This document shows positions 23,129 to 35,602 of a stretch of 64,000 nucleotides of DNA, piece by piece. The notes beneath the pieces are model-generated. The model searched no databases and was not told the origin of the DNA. It worked only from the letters and a program-made list of their open reading frames with translations. Source of the stretch: Ureaplasma zalophigenitalium (GTDB lineage: Bacteria; Bacillota_I; Bacilli_A; Mycoplasmatales; Mycoplasmoidaceae); the NCBI RefSeq assembly GCF_025780055.1, contig NZ_JAOXHJ010000003.1, positions 1 to 64,000 on the forward strand, written 5' to 3'. The position numbers and the translations under genes are program-made. The stretch's first letter is position 1. Each line of letters begins with the position of its first letter.

Positions 23129-26100
23129 ATGTTTGTTAAAAAAACACAAACGCCACTCCACCATTTAGCATTTGATCCTTCTATCAAAAGTACTGTTAAA
23201 CGTTTTTTACACGGTTCTGCCCGTTTTATTGCATCATCAGTGCTGTTAACCTTAGCGCTAGTTTTAGTTGTTGTAAGCATGGCAGCAGGATTAAAAGATG
23301 GTGCTTTTGGAGTACAAAGTATTAGTTATATAACCGTTTTCCAATTAGCTTTCGCCCAATTAGGCGGGACTGTTGGGGTTTTAATCGCTTTATACTCCAA
23401 TAATTTCCACTCTCGTGATAAGCATGGATTTAGTTTAAATAAATCTTCACAACAAGCTGGAAGTATTTACGCCTTGTTATTTGGAATTTTTCTGTTAATT
23501 ATTTATTTTCCAACAGCTCATGTGTATAACGAATATGCGAACATTCACACTAATACGTTATATACACAACAACAAGGGATGTTTTATATTTATGCATCTT
23601 GTGGATTGATATTATTCTCTTGCTTAAAACAATATTGACTATCTATTTTATATAAATCTCGTTTTTTAAAAAACCGAATTATGTATTATGTTTTTGAAAT
23701 TAGTTTATATGTTTTAGGGTTAGGTTTAGCGTGTTTAATTGGATTATTATCTAATATAACATACGTGGGGTTTGGTGTTGGCTTAAGTATTGCGAGTTTT
23801 GTTGTTAGTATGTGCATTTTTACTTACATTAACGCAACACACTTATATTTACGAGATAAATTAGTGCTTATCCGAGCACAATTTATGGCGATTTTAAAAG
23901 CAACATGAGATTATACATTAATATCTGTCTTTACATCTGTCATTAAAATGTTTGCAATGATTAGTTTATTTTATGTAATCAATGATAAGATGGTTGGCTC
24001 AACCCCATTATATATGCAATCTGCACGGATCATTTGATATCAAGCAATGATGTTTATTCAAATGTTCTTATTCGGAATTTCTGATTATTTAGTTTATTTG
24101 TTTGGGAAACAAATGATTCGTCAACAACGTTTCCATAAACCAGAATTATTTTGAACAATTATTGTTTATGGATCATGTACAACAATTATTTTGGGAATTA
24201 TTTTCGCTTTTAGCATTCAAGGTTTTAGCAACTTGTATGCACGAAACCAGGACTTAATCATTCCTGTAGAAGAAAATGCACCACCAGCTTATTTATATGA
24301 ATTATTTAGAAAAAAACTATTAGAAGATGAAAATAATATTCATAAGATTATTGATGGTTTTGCTCAAACACCAGAGGGGCGAGCTTTATTCGAACAAGCC
24401 ATTCATTTAAAGTTATTAACGCGATTAAATAACGATCAGCCATTAGATGAAAACATTCTAAAAATGTTAGAGAAAGAGGGATTTGATGCTACTTTAAACG
24501 CTATGATCAATAAAATTGCAACTGATAAATTAGCAAACGATCCTAGCGTGCTTAACTTAGCTACCAAAAGTGTACAATCCGAATTCTTAAAACGTTTAAC
24601 AAAACAAACAACTCTTGAACCTCAATTAGTCCAAATGGTTCAAGCTAATCAATTTAATCAAGCAGTTAAGGTCATTATTGAACAAATTAAAATGACAAAA
24701 CCAACTGAATTAAACGAGTTAATCTTAAGCTATCAAGTTGATGTAATTAAAAATCTGATGAAGACTCCAACTTTAGACCCTCTTGTATTCCAAATGATGT
24801 TAACTAACCAACCAACTGAATTAATAAATACTTTAGTCGGACAAAAGGCGCAATCAATTCATCAAGCTAATCCTCAATTATCTTTAGAACAAGCAACAGT
24901 TTTAGTTCAAAAAGAAATCTTACAAGGTTTATATAAATCAACTTATAATGATAGTTTATTAACTAATTTTAACCAAGCTGTTGATAATTACTTTAAAAAT
25001 TTAGCTGATAAAAATTTAACTATTTTAGTTCAGGCAGAGATTGCTAAAAAAATCCTTAACAAAGAGGTGCTTGATACAGAATTTTATTCATTAGTTAACC
25101 AATATATAACAAACCAAGTTGAAGCATTGCATTTAAGTGATCCAGAACAAAAAGCCGCTGTTTTAATGCAAGTACAATCTGAATTGATTAAAAAGATTAC
25201 GAACCAAACAACACTTGATCCTCAAGTTATCCAAGCAATCCAAAATAACCAATTTAACACAGTATTAGATAATGTCATAATGCAAGGTGTTAAACAATCA
25301 GAATTGATGAAATATAAAGTCGAACAAGAAGTTGCTTTAGGAATTATTCAAAAAATTATCGCACCTAACCAAATCGATGCGCAAATTACTCAAGGTTTAC
25401 AAAATCATGGCGTTGCATTTGTTCTTAGTCAAATTGCTCAAAAAAAAGCACATGCTCTTAGTGTCCAACACCCTGAAGTACCTTTTGATCAATTACTATT
25501 AGGCGTGCAAAAAGAAATTTTACAAGGATTATACCAAAGTAAATTTCATGACAATTTATTAGCTAACTTTGAACAAGCAGTTAATAATGCTTTCAAAACT
25601 TTAGTTCAAACTCAATTAAATTCACCAGCAGTATTATCTCAAGCTAAATACTTAGCGCAAACAAAAATTCTTTCAACTTTAGATCCGTTATTAGTTGACA
25701 AAGCTTTTGATAATTTAATTACAACTACTATTAATGACCAAGTTCATAACAATCCCTTAGTTTTAAAGAAAATAATTATGGGTGTACAAACAAAAATTCT
25801 TGATAAGTTAAATCTTGAACAAGGTTTATATGCTCAAGGGTTAAAAATGATTCAAAATGAACAATTCAATGAATTTGTCAATAAAACATTAATGAATCAA
25901 ATCTTCATTTTACAAGCCATTGATCTTAAAACCCAAGAAACTATTAATAACTTGAAATCACAAGATGCACAAGTTGCTTTAGATCAAACTAAATATTTAG
26001 TGGATCGTCTATGAGTTAAAACAGATGAATTTTTTATCGAAAAGATTAATAAAGTAAATCCGTTTACACGCTTATTTAAACACATTGACGCAAATGATAT

Positions 26101-26440
26101 AGCTAACGAATTTAGTCATAAAAACGCCTTCATTCACATCTTCTTACTAAGTTGATTCTATCCATTAGCGTTAATCATTATTCGTTATGCTGATTTAATT
26201 AGATGCAAAACACCACTACCTGTGTTCACACTAATTATCCAAATTGCTGCCATTGCTTTTGTTGTAGGCTTTGGGGTCAATTATCAAACATCAGATACTT
26301 ATAAAGGTTTATATGCATGATGCATGCCCTTGTCAATTATTGGGGCCACAATTCTATGTGCAGCCCTTATAATCGTTGGTGTCAACTATTTAAAATATCA
26401 AAAAGCCCTAACAAACAACAAACCACTACCAATTAATTAG
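23129..26440 (+). CDS. Polytopic membrane protein, MATE-like, with large helical insertion
   Basis: This 1,103-residue protein starts at an ATG after AGAAAGG. Residues 1-375 or so contain about eight hydrophobic segments, including a GTVGVLIALYSN-type stretch and a GVGLSIASFVVSM segment that recall MATE or polysaccharide flippase transporters. Residues 380-970 or so are a soluble, Gln/Leu-rich helical region with a 200-residue internal duplication. Residues 1010-1090 or so return to three or four membrane segments, and the end is short and polar. The insertion therefore interrupts the membrane domain, probably outside the cell. The substrate is unknown, and the MATE assignment rests on hydropathy pattern and weak motifs only. 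It is a single gene between terminators. Confidence 0.7.
24560..25760 (+). repeat. 600-bp in-frame duplication inside the membrane protein
   Basis: Two 200-residue units recur at a 600-bp offset: QKEILQGLYKS at 24908 and QKEILQGLYQS at 25508, and QTTLEPQLVQ at 24605 and QTTLDPQVIQ at 25205. The copies are diverged, so the duplication is old. A weaker partial third unit follows near 25790. Confidence 0.85.
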
Positions 26441-26488
26441 AAAAAACAGCAAGATTAAGCCGGTTCTTGCTGTTTTTTTTTTTTTTTT
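26441..26488 (+). terminator. Strong intrinsic terminator with T16 tail
   Basis: The stem ACAGCAAGA/TCTTGCTGT (26446-26454 with 26465-26473), extended by A-T pairs, is followed by sixteen T. It begins at the base after the TAG of the membrane protein gene. Confidence 0.92.
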
Positions 26489-26511
26489 GGCAATTCTGCA
26501 ATAATTTAAAT

Positions 26512-26528
26512 ATGTCTATTCTAGACAT
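26512..26528. promoter_or_regulatory. Perfect inverted repeat upstream of helicase operon
   Basis: ATGTCTA-TTC-TAGACAT is a 7-bp perfect palindrome 40 bp before the ATG at 26569 and just after the preceding terminator. It is placed where a repressor operator for the four-gene operon could lie. No convincing -35/-10 pair is visible around it, so the role is inferred from position only. Confidence 0.4.
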
Positions 26529-26568
26529 TTTAATAATTAATAATTGATAAATAAAAAAAGGATTTAAA

Positions 26569-29500
26569 ATGGGTAAATTTAACATTGACATTATAATTGA
26601 TTTTGATGAGTGTCTATCAATAGGTGCACAAAAACAAACGAAATCAAAAACCATCGGAGAGCATTTATTAGATATTAGAAATCAATTACTTAAAGAGACT
26701 AGTCACTCTAATAACCCATCATCAGATGCAGACGTTGATATCTCGAATTTCTTGAATGAATTGATTCAAGAAAAAGAAAATATTTACATTTTGCATAATG
26801 ACTTAATAACAAGGTTTAACAAAAATAAACCGGTTAACCAGAGTGACTGTTTAGATTTTGTAATTTGTTTAGGCGAAAAATACAATTTTCTAACTTTAGA
26901 CATTAAGACTGAATATGATTCAGAAGAATACAACTATGCTTTAAGATTAAAAAGAATAAATATACTCAATAACTTAAAAGCCTCAATGATTCCAGAATCA
27001 TTTGCAGAACTTACAAGTGGCTATGATTTTGATTTCCATTTTTACAATAGTATTAGTGACAAAATTGACGCTGAAAATGAAAGGACTGCTTCAGATGTTT
27101 CTAAAAAGAATGAGTTAAAATTAAAAAAGAGTGAGTTAATGAAATTATTATGAAAAGTTATTCAAAAAACTCCTAAATTATTGCATCAAGAAAAATGAAG
27201 CAGGGAAGAAAATTTAAACTTAAATTTTGTATATTATTTTTATAAAGATTTAATTTGACACTGAAAAGATAAATATGCTAATAAAAAAGAAGATAATGAA
27301 GAACTTTTACCTAAAATTGTTAAATTAGAAGAAAAAAAGTCTGGGGATGAAGTACATTTTATTGTTAAAATTCCTGAGAACCAAGACTCTTCAAATATTT
27401 TCAACTTGCAAAAAGGAAAGCGTTACTTATTAAATAACGAAAGTGAAAAAATAATTGAATTTGAACTTGCAGATATAAAAAATAGTGTAAAAGAAATATA
27501 TTACATAAATTCTATACAACGTATACAAGATAGAAATAATAAAATAATCGAAAATTCTGAAAAAGAAGTACAGTCATTACAACAAAAGATAGATGAATTA
27601 TCTCCCGAAGAAAATAAATTAAATAACGAATTACATTCTTTAGAACGAATGATAAAAGATCTTAATGAACTAAAACGAAAATTAGACGAGGATAATAATC
27701 AGAAAAAATATGAATTAAGACGAGGGTCCACAGACGACTCGAGATATGCATACATTAATAGTCAAATTAATAATAATAATCAACAAATAAAATATCATTC
27801 AAATAAAATTAAAGAACTTGATGATAAAAAAAAGGACCTTGAAAAGAGGAAACAGGTTCTTAAAGGAGAAATAGATAAAATCGAAAATTCTATTTGACAA
27901 AAAAAATCTATTATTTGGAAATGTGAAGAAAATAATAAAGAAATCGAAAAGTCATTAATAAAGAATGAGGAAAACCAATTTTTTAAATTTAAGATTAAGA
28001 AAGACAAAATAAATAATTCAAATAGCAACAATTCATATACACAGATGGAAGGGGTTTTGACTGATTTTTGAGACATTTGTGAAAAAGAAGTTTTTAAAGA
28101 ACCAACAGAAGATCAATTTTTAAAAATAACAGAAAAGTTAATATCTTTACCGAAGATTTTTGAAACCAATAATGAATTTTGATTGTCAGATCAAGATGAT
28201 GGATTAATGACAAAACACAAACGTTTTTATAATAATTTGAAAAATTTTGCAAAGGGTGATTACCAGAATCCATTTTTATCATATTTTATTGAAAAACCAG
28301 GAAAATTTACAATCAATTCACAGGCGTTAGAAGACATAAAATTATGCCTACATGACGATAATCCTCTTAATGATTTACAATTAAAAGCTGCTAAAAAAGC
28401 GTTGATTTCTCCTTGCATTTCATTTTTACAGGGACCTCCAGGAACCGGAAAAACACAAACCATTGTTGCGCTGATATATCATATAATTAAAAAAGAAAAG
28501 AAGAATGTAGTATTGACTTCATCCACTCACGAAGCTATTTTAAACGCTTTTGATCGCATAGCTTCATTGACTGAGGATGATCCTAATTTCATTTTCTATA
28601 AGACTTTAAAAAAAGTTGATGACAAAGATGATAAAAAAAATAAAACAAATGATAATGAAAAACTAGAAAAACGATTCGACATACGAAATACATTTTTTAA
28701 TTTTTGTAACGCTTCTATTAACTATTATTCTAGTAAACATTTAAAAAATACAACTAAAGACGAATTTAAAGGTTTGATGAATAAAATAAATGATGTAATT
28801 AAGCCATCAAATTTTCAAATAAATAAAAAATTAATTGAATTTATTAGTGAATTGGAAAAAACAAGTAATCTTAAAAATATATCCGGTACTGATGAGGAAA
28901 AAAGACAACAAATCGTCAAATTTTTCAATAAGGACAAGGATAGTTTCCCAAATTTTATCAAAGAACACTTTGATAAAGAATATGAAATAATCACATTAGA
29001 TGACATTGAATATTATTTTAAAAAAATTCAAGAAAGCTTATCAGAACGAAACAGAATTGATCATTTATTTCATAGGATGAAATCACTTCTAGAACATTTA
29101 TTAAAAAACGAACGAATTAATAAGATTTATTCTCAAATCAAAAATGATGAAAATGTATGATCTGAAATATCGCCAGATAATAATTCTAAAAATAAAGATA
29201 AAATAATAAAAAAACTAGAATTAATTCAAAAAAACTTAGAAGAAAATTGTAATGATAAAGTAAATAAAAATATTAAAGACAGTTTTAATTTATACGTATT
29301 TAAGGAAAAATTAATTAATCTTATTGGTTTAACAACGACCGCCAAACAGGAAATTAAATACGATAGTGAAAATCAAATTAACTTATTCCAGGAGTATCCT
29401 GTTTACATGTCTATAGTTGATGAGGTGTCAAAGTGTAATAGTTTTGAAATTATTTCTTCATCACTACTTGCTGAAAAGATTGTCTTGGCAGGTGATTATA

Positions 29501-30648
29501 AACAATTACCACCAATTACAGATTTTGAACAAACAAACGACAAAAATAATTTAACTAAAAAAATAGATGAAGATGATGTAGAAGATATAGAAATAAATAA
29601 AATTTTTAATAAATTCCCTTTGATTAAAGAAGTTTATGATCGTTATGAGTGAGATGATGATGAAGAAGAAGATATAGACGACGACGATGATGAAACTTGT
29701 TGATATAAAAATAAAAACAGTATAGAAAAATTAACTCATCAAATAAAGTATCCTTTCTTTAAAAAACATGTTCTAAATTTAAAAAAATGAGGCTACGAAC
29801 ATACCTTTTATACATTCCTTAAGCAGCAAAGAAGATTTAATAAAGAAATACAATCTGTTGTGAACTGTTTTTATGACGAATATGAAAAACTATCTACTGA
29901 CAATGAAGCAAGAACAGAATTTTATATAACATATAAACTGGCTAGAAAAGAGAAAAAATCTATAGTCGCATATGATACTTCAATCGTTAGCAACGATTGA
30001 AAACGACGATTAATAGAACTTGTAAATCAAGGAATTGTAGATCACAAAATTATTGGAACACTTGAACAAAGGGGAAATGTCGCGTTCGATCAAAAAGAAA
30101 CATTAGATAAGCAAAAAACATACAGTGCTAGAATTAACGAATATAACGCCTTTACAATTGCCGAAATAATTGCTGACATAGTTGAAAGTAATTCATCTGA
30201 TGACAAACCTTTCGACTTAGCAAATATTGGAGTGATTTCCATGACTAGAGCACAAAAAGAAATAATCAAAAGTTATTGAAACAAGATAAAGGAAAGAGTT
30301 CACAATAAAACTATTAACAAAATCAAGGTTGATACGGTTGATAATTTCCAAGGTCGAGAAAAGGAAATAATCATTATTGACTTTGTTCGGGCAAAAGGCT
30401 CTTTAGAAAATGCTGAGTTAAGATATCCAGAGAAACGAAATTATGACTTCTATAGTGTTCCAGAACGTTTTAACGTTGCAGTGTCAAGAGCGAAGCAAAC
30501 ATTAATATTAGTCGGAGCATTTAAAGAACCTTTAGAACATATAGAATTGGATGGAGAATATGCAAGTTTAATTAGTGATTATATTGAGTGTTTCAAAAAC
30601 AAGGATGCATACATTGATTTAGGAGAGAAATATGGAGAAAGAAATTAA
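26569..30648 (+). CDS. UPF1/Dna2-like superfamily 1 helicase, first gene of a four-gene operon
   Basis: This 1,359-residue protein starts at an ATG after AAAAAAAGGAT. The N-terminal 350 residues match nothing I recognise. Residues about 310-460 form a long charged coiled coil. The helicase core has NPLNDLQLKAAKKAL (Q-motif-like), Walker A GPPGTGKT (622-629), motif II DEVSK (951), motif III GDYKQLPP (975-982), motif V DNFQGRE (1258-1264) and motif VI RFNVAVSRAK (about 1302-1311), the complete set of a Dna2/Nam7/UPF1-type ATP-driven DNA or RNA helicase. An acidic hinge (29653-29695) lies between the two RecA-like lobes. It overlaps the next gene by 17 bp. The substrate is unknown. Confidence 0.88.
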
Positions 30649-32722
30649 GACAAAATTGTTTATACCTATTTTGAAGATTGATTTAAAATTGTATTTTCGT
30701 AAATTAGTTGAAATAAATGATTTATCAAAAATAATAATAACTATGTTTTTATATGAATATAAGCAACACAAAGAGCTAACTATAAAAAAATTTTTAGAAA
30801 AACTATTAGGATATGAACGTGAAAAATTGGTGGATTTTGTAATTTCAGAAACATGAAAATTGATAAAAAGTAATGTTATTTTATATCAAGGAAAAAAGGG
30901 ATTCGAAGAATTAGAAAAAAAAGATGAAAATGCAGTTATTAAATCAATAAAGGATTTACCTTTATTGGCATTAGGTAGCGAATCAAATTCAGACCATCCA
31001 ATCCACCCTACAGTAGCTCAGAATTTTGAGGAAGATAGAATGGTGGGATTAGAACAAAAACCATTGGAAAAAAATTACTTTTACAAAAGACACCTGTTCT
31101 ATGATAAATATAACGAAATTTTAAAATTTGATGACAATTCGGTTTATAGTAAAAAGGAAAATTATCATTTTTTAGACCCAGACAAGGTTTTAAAAAATAA
31201 ATATAGTGATGAACTATATTCTTTCCTTAAAAACTATTTTGAGAATTCTGATAATTATGAAGGTGAATATAAGATTTATGAAGATTATAGTTTAATCAAT
31301 GAAAAAGATAAAAATACTTCTTTGTCAGAAGAAGATATCTCTTGAGTTGAACAACCATTTAATTTCGATTTAAATAAAAATGAAATTATTCCAAAGGATG
31401 AAGAATCAAAAGCGTTTTTATCAGCTATAAAAGAGTTTAAATATAACGACGAAGAATCGCCACTTTTTAGTATTGAGAACATTGATCAATTTGTTAAAAA
31501 AGATATTTTAGGTATGGAAATCGAGAAATTCCAGAACGAAGAGTTGGGATTCAAAATAGAAAATTTTAGTGGACTAGAAGATGATCTTTCCCTAAGCTTT
31601 TATCAGAAAATCGCGCAAAAGCAATGATCTAAATTTGAGGATACATTGCATTCGCTTATTAATAAAAAAATAATGTACGATACCACAAATGATCAATATT
31701 TTTATATTTTCATTAGAGAATATCCAATAAAAATCGGTTCAAACTACTTGGTAAATATTTTTAGCTTTGATCGCAAAGAAATTAAAATTAATGAATTATT
31801 CAATGACTACTTGGATTTAAAGTCTGAGAAATATGACGATAAAACACTAAGTCTAATATTTGATAATATAGATAACTTTTTAAACGAGGAAGAATTTATT
31901 AATTTTTTAGATATAAATATCAAACAAGACAGAAGTCTAGAGATTAACTGAAACCAAATTATTAAAATATTGGAAAAATATGAAACCGAAATATCTCCTA
32001 ATCTACTGATTAGAATGATTAGCAAAGCTGGTTCATTTAATGGAGATGAAAACCAACAAAAAAGACACGATCTTGCTAATTTACTAGTAAATAAATTAAA
32101 TCTTTCGGAAGAAATTCTTTTTCAAGTATTTTTAGAGATGAATTTTGAATATAAAGAAAACGAATTTCTATTTAATAAGAAGACAAGTTTTGAAAAAACG
32201 ATTAATGAATTTTTCACTCAATATCAAAAGCTCCTTGATGCTTCAAATATAATTGAGAACTTAGAAGCGTTGGATGAAGAACAATGTACTCAATACGAAG
32301 AAAATATCTCTTCGTTAAAAGAATACCAAGCAGATTTGCTTAAAAACTTTATTAAGGAAAATCATAAATTAAAAGATAAAATAGAGAATTGCAAAAATTT
32401 TTCAGAAAAATTGCAAGAAACTTATCAATCTCTAAAAAAAGGGTCTATGGATTTAATTAAGACTAAAGCCCTTAATATCAGAGAGATGATCGAAAAAGAA
32501 ACAAATAAGCCAGAACTTGCTAAGCTTAGTTCTTTTCTTCAACAAACATATGAAAGAAATGCAGATTTAGAGGAGTTATTACAATTAGTTAAGTGATGTA
32601 ATTCCTGACTCCACCATAACGATAACAAAAAGACACTTTCCCTTAAGGAAGTTAAAGATAAAGAAGAGCGAAGCAAACAATTACTAAAACAAATTAAGAA
32701 GAAAAAAGAGGAGCAAAAATAA
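30632..32722 (+). CDS. Unrecognised protein, second gene of the helicase/AAA+ operon
   Basis: This 696-residue protein starts at an ATG inside the end of the helicase gene, preceded by TTAGGAGAG, a good ribosome site that supports translational coupling. Residues 1-80 or so read like a winged-helix fold (helices around LTIKKFLEKLLGYEREKLVDFV), possibly nucleic-acid binding. The middle is acidic and mixed alpha/beta without motifs. The last 200 residues or so are a Lys/Glu coiled coil ending in a poly-Lys tail. No catalytic motif is visible. It ends TAATG, sharing its last base with the next gene. Function unknown; the operon suggests a partner of the helicase or of the Clp-like ATPase. Confidence 0.75.
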
Positions 32723-33726
32723 TGTCCCATTCTGCTAGTGTCCGTTACAACATTAATACTAATTCCGAAAAAACAGAGATTGACGCCTTAAAATCTCAAC
32801 TTTGCAATTTACGTAAGACTATAAATACTAAATATATCATTCAATCCATAGATTCACAATTAGAGAGTTTAAATGATCTTGAACATAGATTGCAATACTT
32901 AGATAAGAATCTAAAAAAGCCAATATTTGATGTAGATGTTCTACATTTAGATAAAAAAGTGTTGGAATATACTATGTCAAAAAGTCGTTTAATAAAAGTG
33001 ATTTCAAATTTGTCTATTGATTTTTCTTTTAAAAATCTAATAAAACTTGAGGATCAGGAAATTAGCGATTTAATTCTGCAAAATGGTTTTTTATCAAATA
33101 TAGTAATCTGTAGATTGGAAGAGGAAAATCTTTCCATCAGCCCCGAAAATTTTCTGCGTAAATTAGAGGAAATTAAACAAGAAAGAATTAATGAAGAACA
33201 AACCGAAAAAATTCGAAATGAAATTAAAAATTTAGTTCTTTCGCAAAAAATAGACGACAAGTTAAAAAGATCGTTATTGAACGAATTTTTATTTATTACA
33301 AATTACCAAGAATTAGCTGATTTCGTCCCATATGCTACTGAGATTATCAATCAGTATAATGAAGCATTGAAAAAACATAAAATATACACACAACTACTAG
33401 AAAAACATAAGTATAAACACAAAAAAATCGAATTTATTATTCAAAGAGATGCTGAAGATAAACTAAAACCTAGATATGCTTTCATTTCAAAATTTTCGAA
33501 TCCATTAAAGAAAAACAACGAGTTTTTATTAACTTTTAACTTAGATGGATCGATTAGTTATGATATTGGAGATTATGAAAAACACATGTGTTGATCCCTT
33601 TCTGATGAATTAGAAAAAGACCTAGAAAAGCATGGCTATTTTGTGAAAACCAAAAATATTACACGAAGTGTTTCCGGGGCCCGACCTTTAAGTAATGCCC
33701 GTAAATTAAGAGAGGGTGAAAAATAG
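32722..33726 (+). CDS. Unrecognised coiled-coil protein, third gene of the helicase/AAA+ operon
   Basis: This 334-residue protein starts at the ATG at 32722, overlapping the previous stop by one base, after AAAGAGGAGC. Residues 5-80 and 150-240 or so are helical and charged. The C-terminal 90 residues or so look like a compact alpha/beta domain (EFLLTFNLDGSISYDIGDYE, then a Trp written TGA) ending in a basic Arg/Ser tail. No known family is recognised. It ends at a TAG whose last G is the first base of the next gene's GTG. Tight coupling suggests it is made in proportion to its neighbours. Confidence 0.72.
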
Positions 33727-35534
33727 TGAAAAACTCCTTGGAATATTTAAAGATAAAAATTAAACATAAAAATTTAATTACAATTACAGGCAACGTCAAT
33801 GATTTATATTGTTTTAACGACGATGAACATGGATTTTTAAATGTTGACTTAAAAAATATCATAGAATCTTTTGCCAAAGAAAACAATTATAAAATTGCTC
33901 ATTATTTTGCTCCATCATTCGGGGCGATTGATTTACTCGAAGAAGAAACGAATGGTTTATATAAGCAATTAATAGCATTAGATGATATAAATAGCTTTAT
34001 GAACCATATTGTTGAAAAAACCAAAGATTTTGTCGATGAATATGGCACATTTGTCGAACACGAAAAAGGAATCTATGTTATTAATTTTGCTGATAGTTTT
34101 TTTGATAATCAAAACAATTCTAATAACTATATAGACAATCTAGTTAATGTTATTTCCATGACTTTGGATAATAATAATAAATCTAAGTATATTGAGGATT
34201 ACAGTCGATTAACAGATAAAATTATTTTTATCATGCGAGATTCGAATAATCTTATTAAAGACTTATATATGAACAACATTGAGTACATTGATGTACAAAT
34301 AAAAAAACCTAATATGCAAGAAAGAAAAGATATTATTCGAAAAAACGCTCATTTTTTTAGAACGATTGACAAAATGGACTTAAACTCTGAAACAGAAATT
34401 TTACAAAAAGCAGTGGCTATGTCCGAAGGTTTAAGTTGTATCGAAATTTTACAATTAGGAAGAGTTAATGAATCTCAACAAAGTTTTTCAAATAGATATA
34501 ATTTAATTTATTTTAATCAGCGAGAATCAGAGTGAGAAAAAATTGATTACGAAAAAATTCGAAAAATTAAGGAGCAGTTTAGCAAAAGGGTTCAAGGTCA
34601 GGATTATGCAATTGATAAAATTTCTCAAGTTTTAATCAATTCTTTCCTCGGTTTAAATGGTCTGATGTTTAATGAGTCGCTTAACAAGCCTAAAGGAATA
34701 TTATTTTTTGTAGGACCGACTGGTACAGGGAAAACAGAGATTTCAAAAACTCTGGCCGAGTTTGTTTTTGGTAGTGAGAGAAAATTGATTCGTTTTGATA
34801 TGTCTGAATATAATCACGAGCATTCTGACCAAAGATTAATTGGTGCCCCGCCAGGCTATGTTGGATATGACTCAGGTGGTGAGTTAACTAACAAGGTAAA
34901 ATTAAATCCTTTTTCTATTCTTTTGTTTGATGAGATAGAAAAAGCACACCCCAAAATTTTGGACAAATTTTTACAAATCCTTGAAGATGGGAGATTGACT
35001 TCTTCTAAAGGAGAACTTATTGATTTTTCTGAGACATTTATTATTTTTACATCAAATATTGGTACGGCTGAAATTAATGATATCGATATCACGGATGACA
35101 AAGCTGTACGTAGCGCTTTTATAAAAGAAGTAAAAAAACACTTTATCGAAAAGATCAACAGACCCGAATTATTAAATAGAATTGGTAACAATAACATCGT
35201 TCCTTTTAATTTTATACATAATAGAGAAATTATCAAAAACATTATTAAGTCAAAAATGAAAGTTTTATTCGACAAAATATATAAGGATTATAATTTACTA
35301 GTTAACTATAACGATGTTTTTGAAAAATTGGTTGATTTAATCAAAAAAATAACTAATCATCATATGGGTGCTAGAGGAGTTATCAACAGTGTTGACGAAT
35401 TTATCACCAAAAGTATAGGAGACTTTATTTTTGCTAATTATCCAGAAATTCAAACTAAAAAACAAGCAAAATTAATTCTTAATGTTGATATGATTATCGA
35501 AGATAACAAAGCAGTTTTTATCTTCAAACAATAA
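33726..35534 (+). CDS. AAA+ ATPase with degenerate first module and HSP100/Clp-like second module
   Basis: This 602-residue protein starts at a GTG overlapping the previous TAG by one base, after AGAGAGGGTG. Residues 1-265 or so resemble an AAA domain in outline (GNVNDLY, GIYVINFADSFF, a sensor-like KIIFIMRD, and LSCIEILQL), but no Walker A is present. Residues 300-600 are a canonical ClpA/ClpB second ATPase: VQGQD, Walker A GPTGTGKT (330-337), RFDMSEY, a pore-loop-like GAPPGYVGYD, Walker B LLFDEIEKAH with Asp402/Glu403, sensor FTSN, and a C-terminal small domain. Such enzymes thread and remodel proteins. No ClpP gene is in the window. It ends the operon, just before a bidirectional terminator. 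Confidence 0.87.
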
Positions 35535-35545
35535 GCAAACCAAAA

Positions 35546-35576
35546 CAAAAAAACAACGTAAGACGTTGTTTTTTTA
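35546..35576. terminator. Bidirectional terminator between the operon and pepO
   Basis: The stem AACAACGT/ACGTTGTT (35552-35559 with 35563-35570), loop AAG, is flanked by A and T runs. It can end both the plus-strand operon and the minus-strand pepO. Confidence 0.88.
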
Positions 35577-35602
35577 CTTTTTTTACTTATGAATTTTATT
35601 AT

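Noticed and set aside
26473-26488. T16 run as a phase-variable promoter tract
   Set aside because: It is the tail of a perfect terminator hairpin, which explains it fully.
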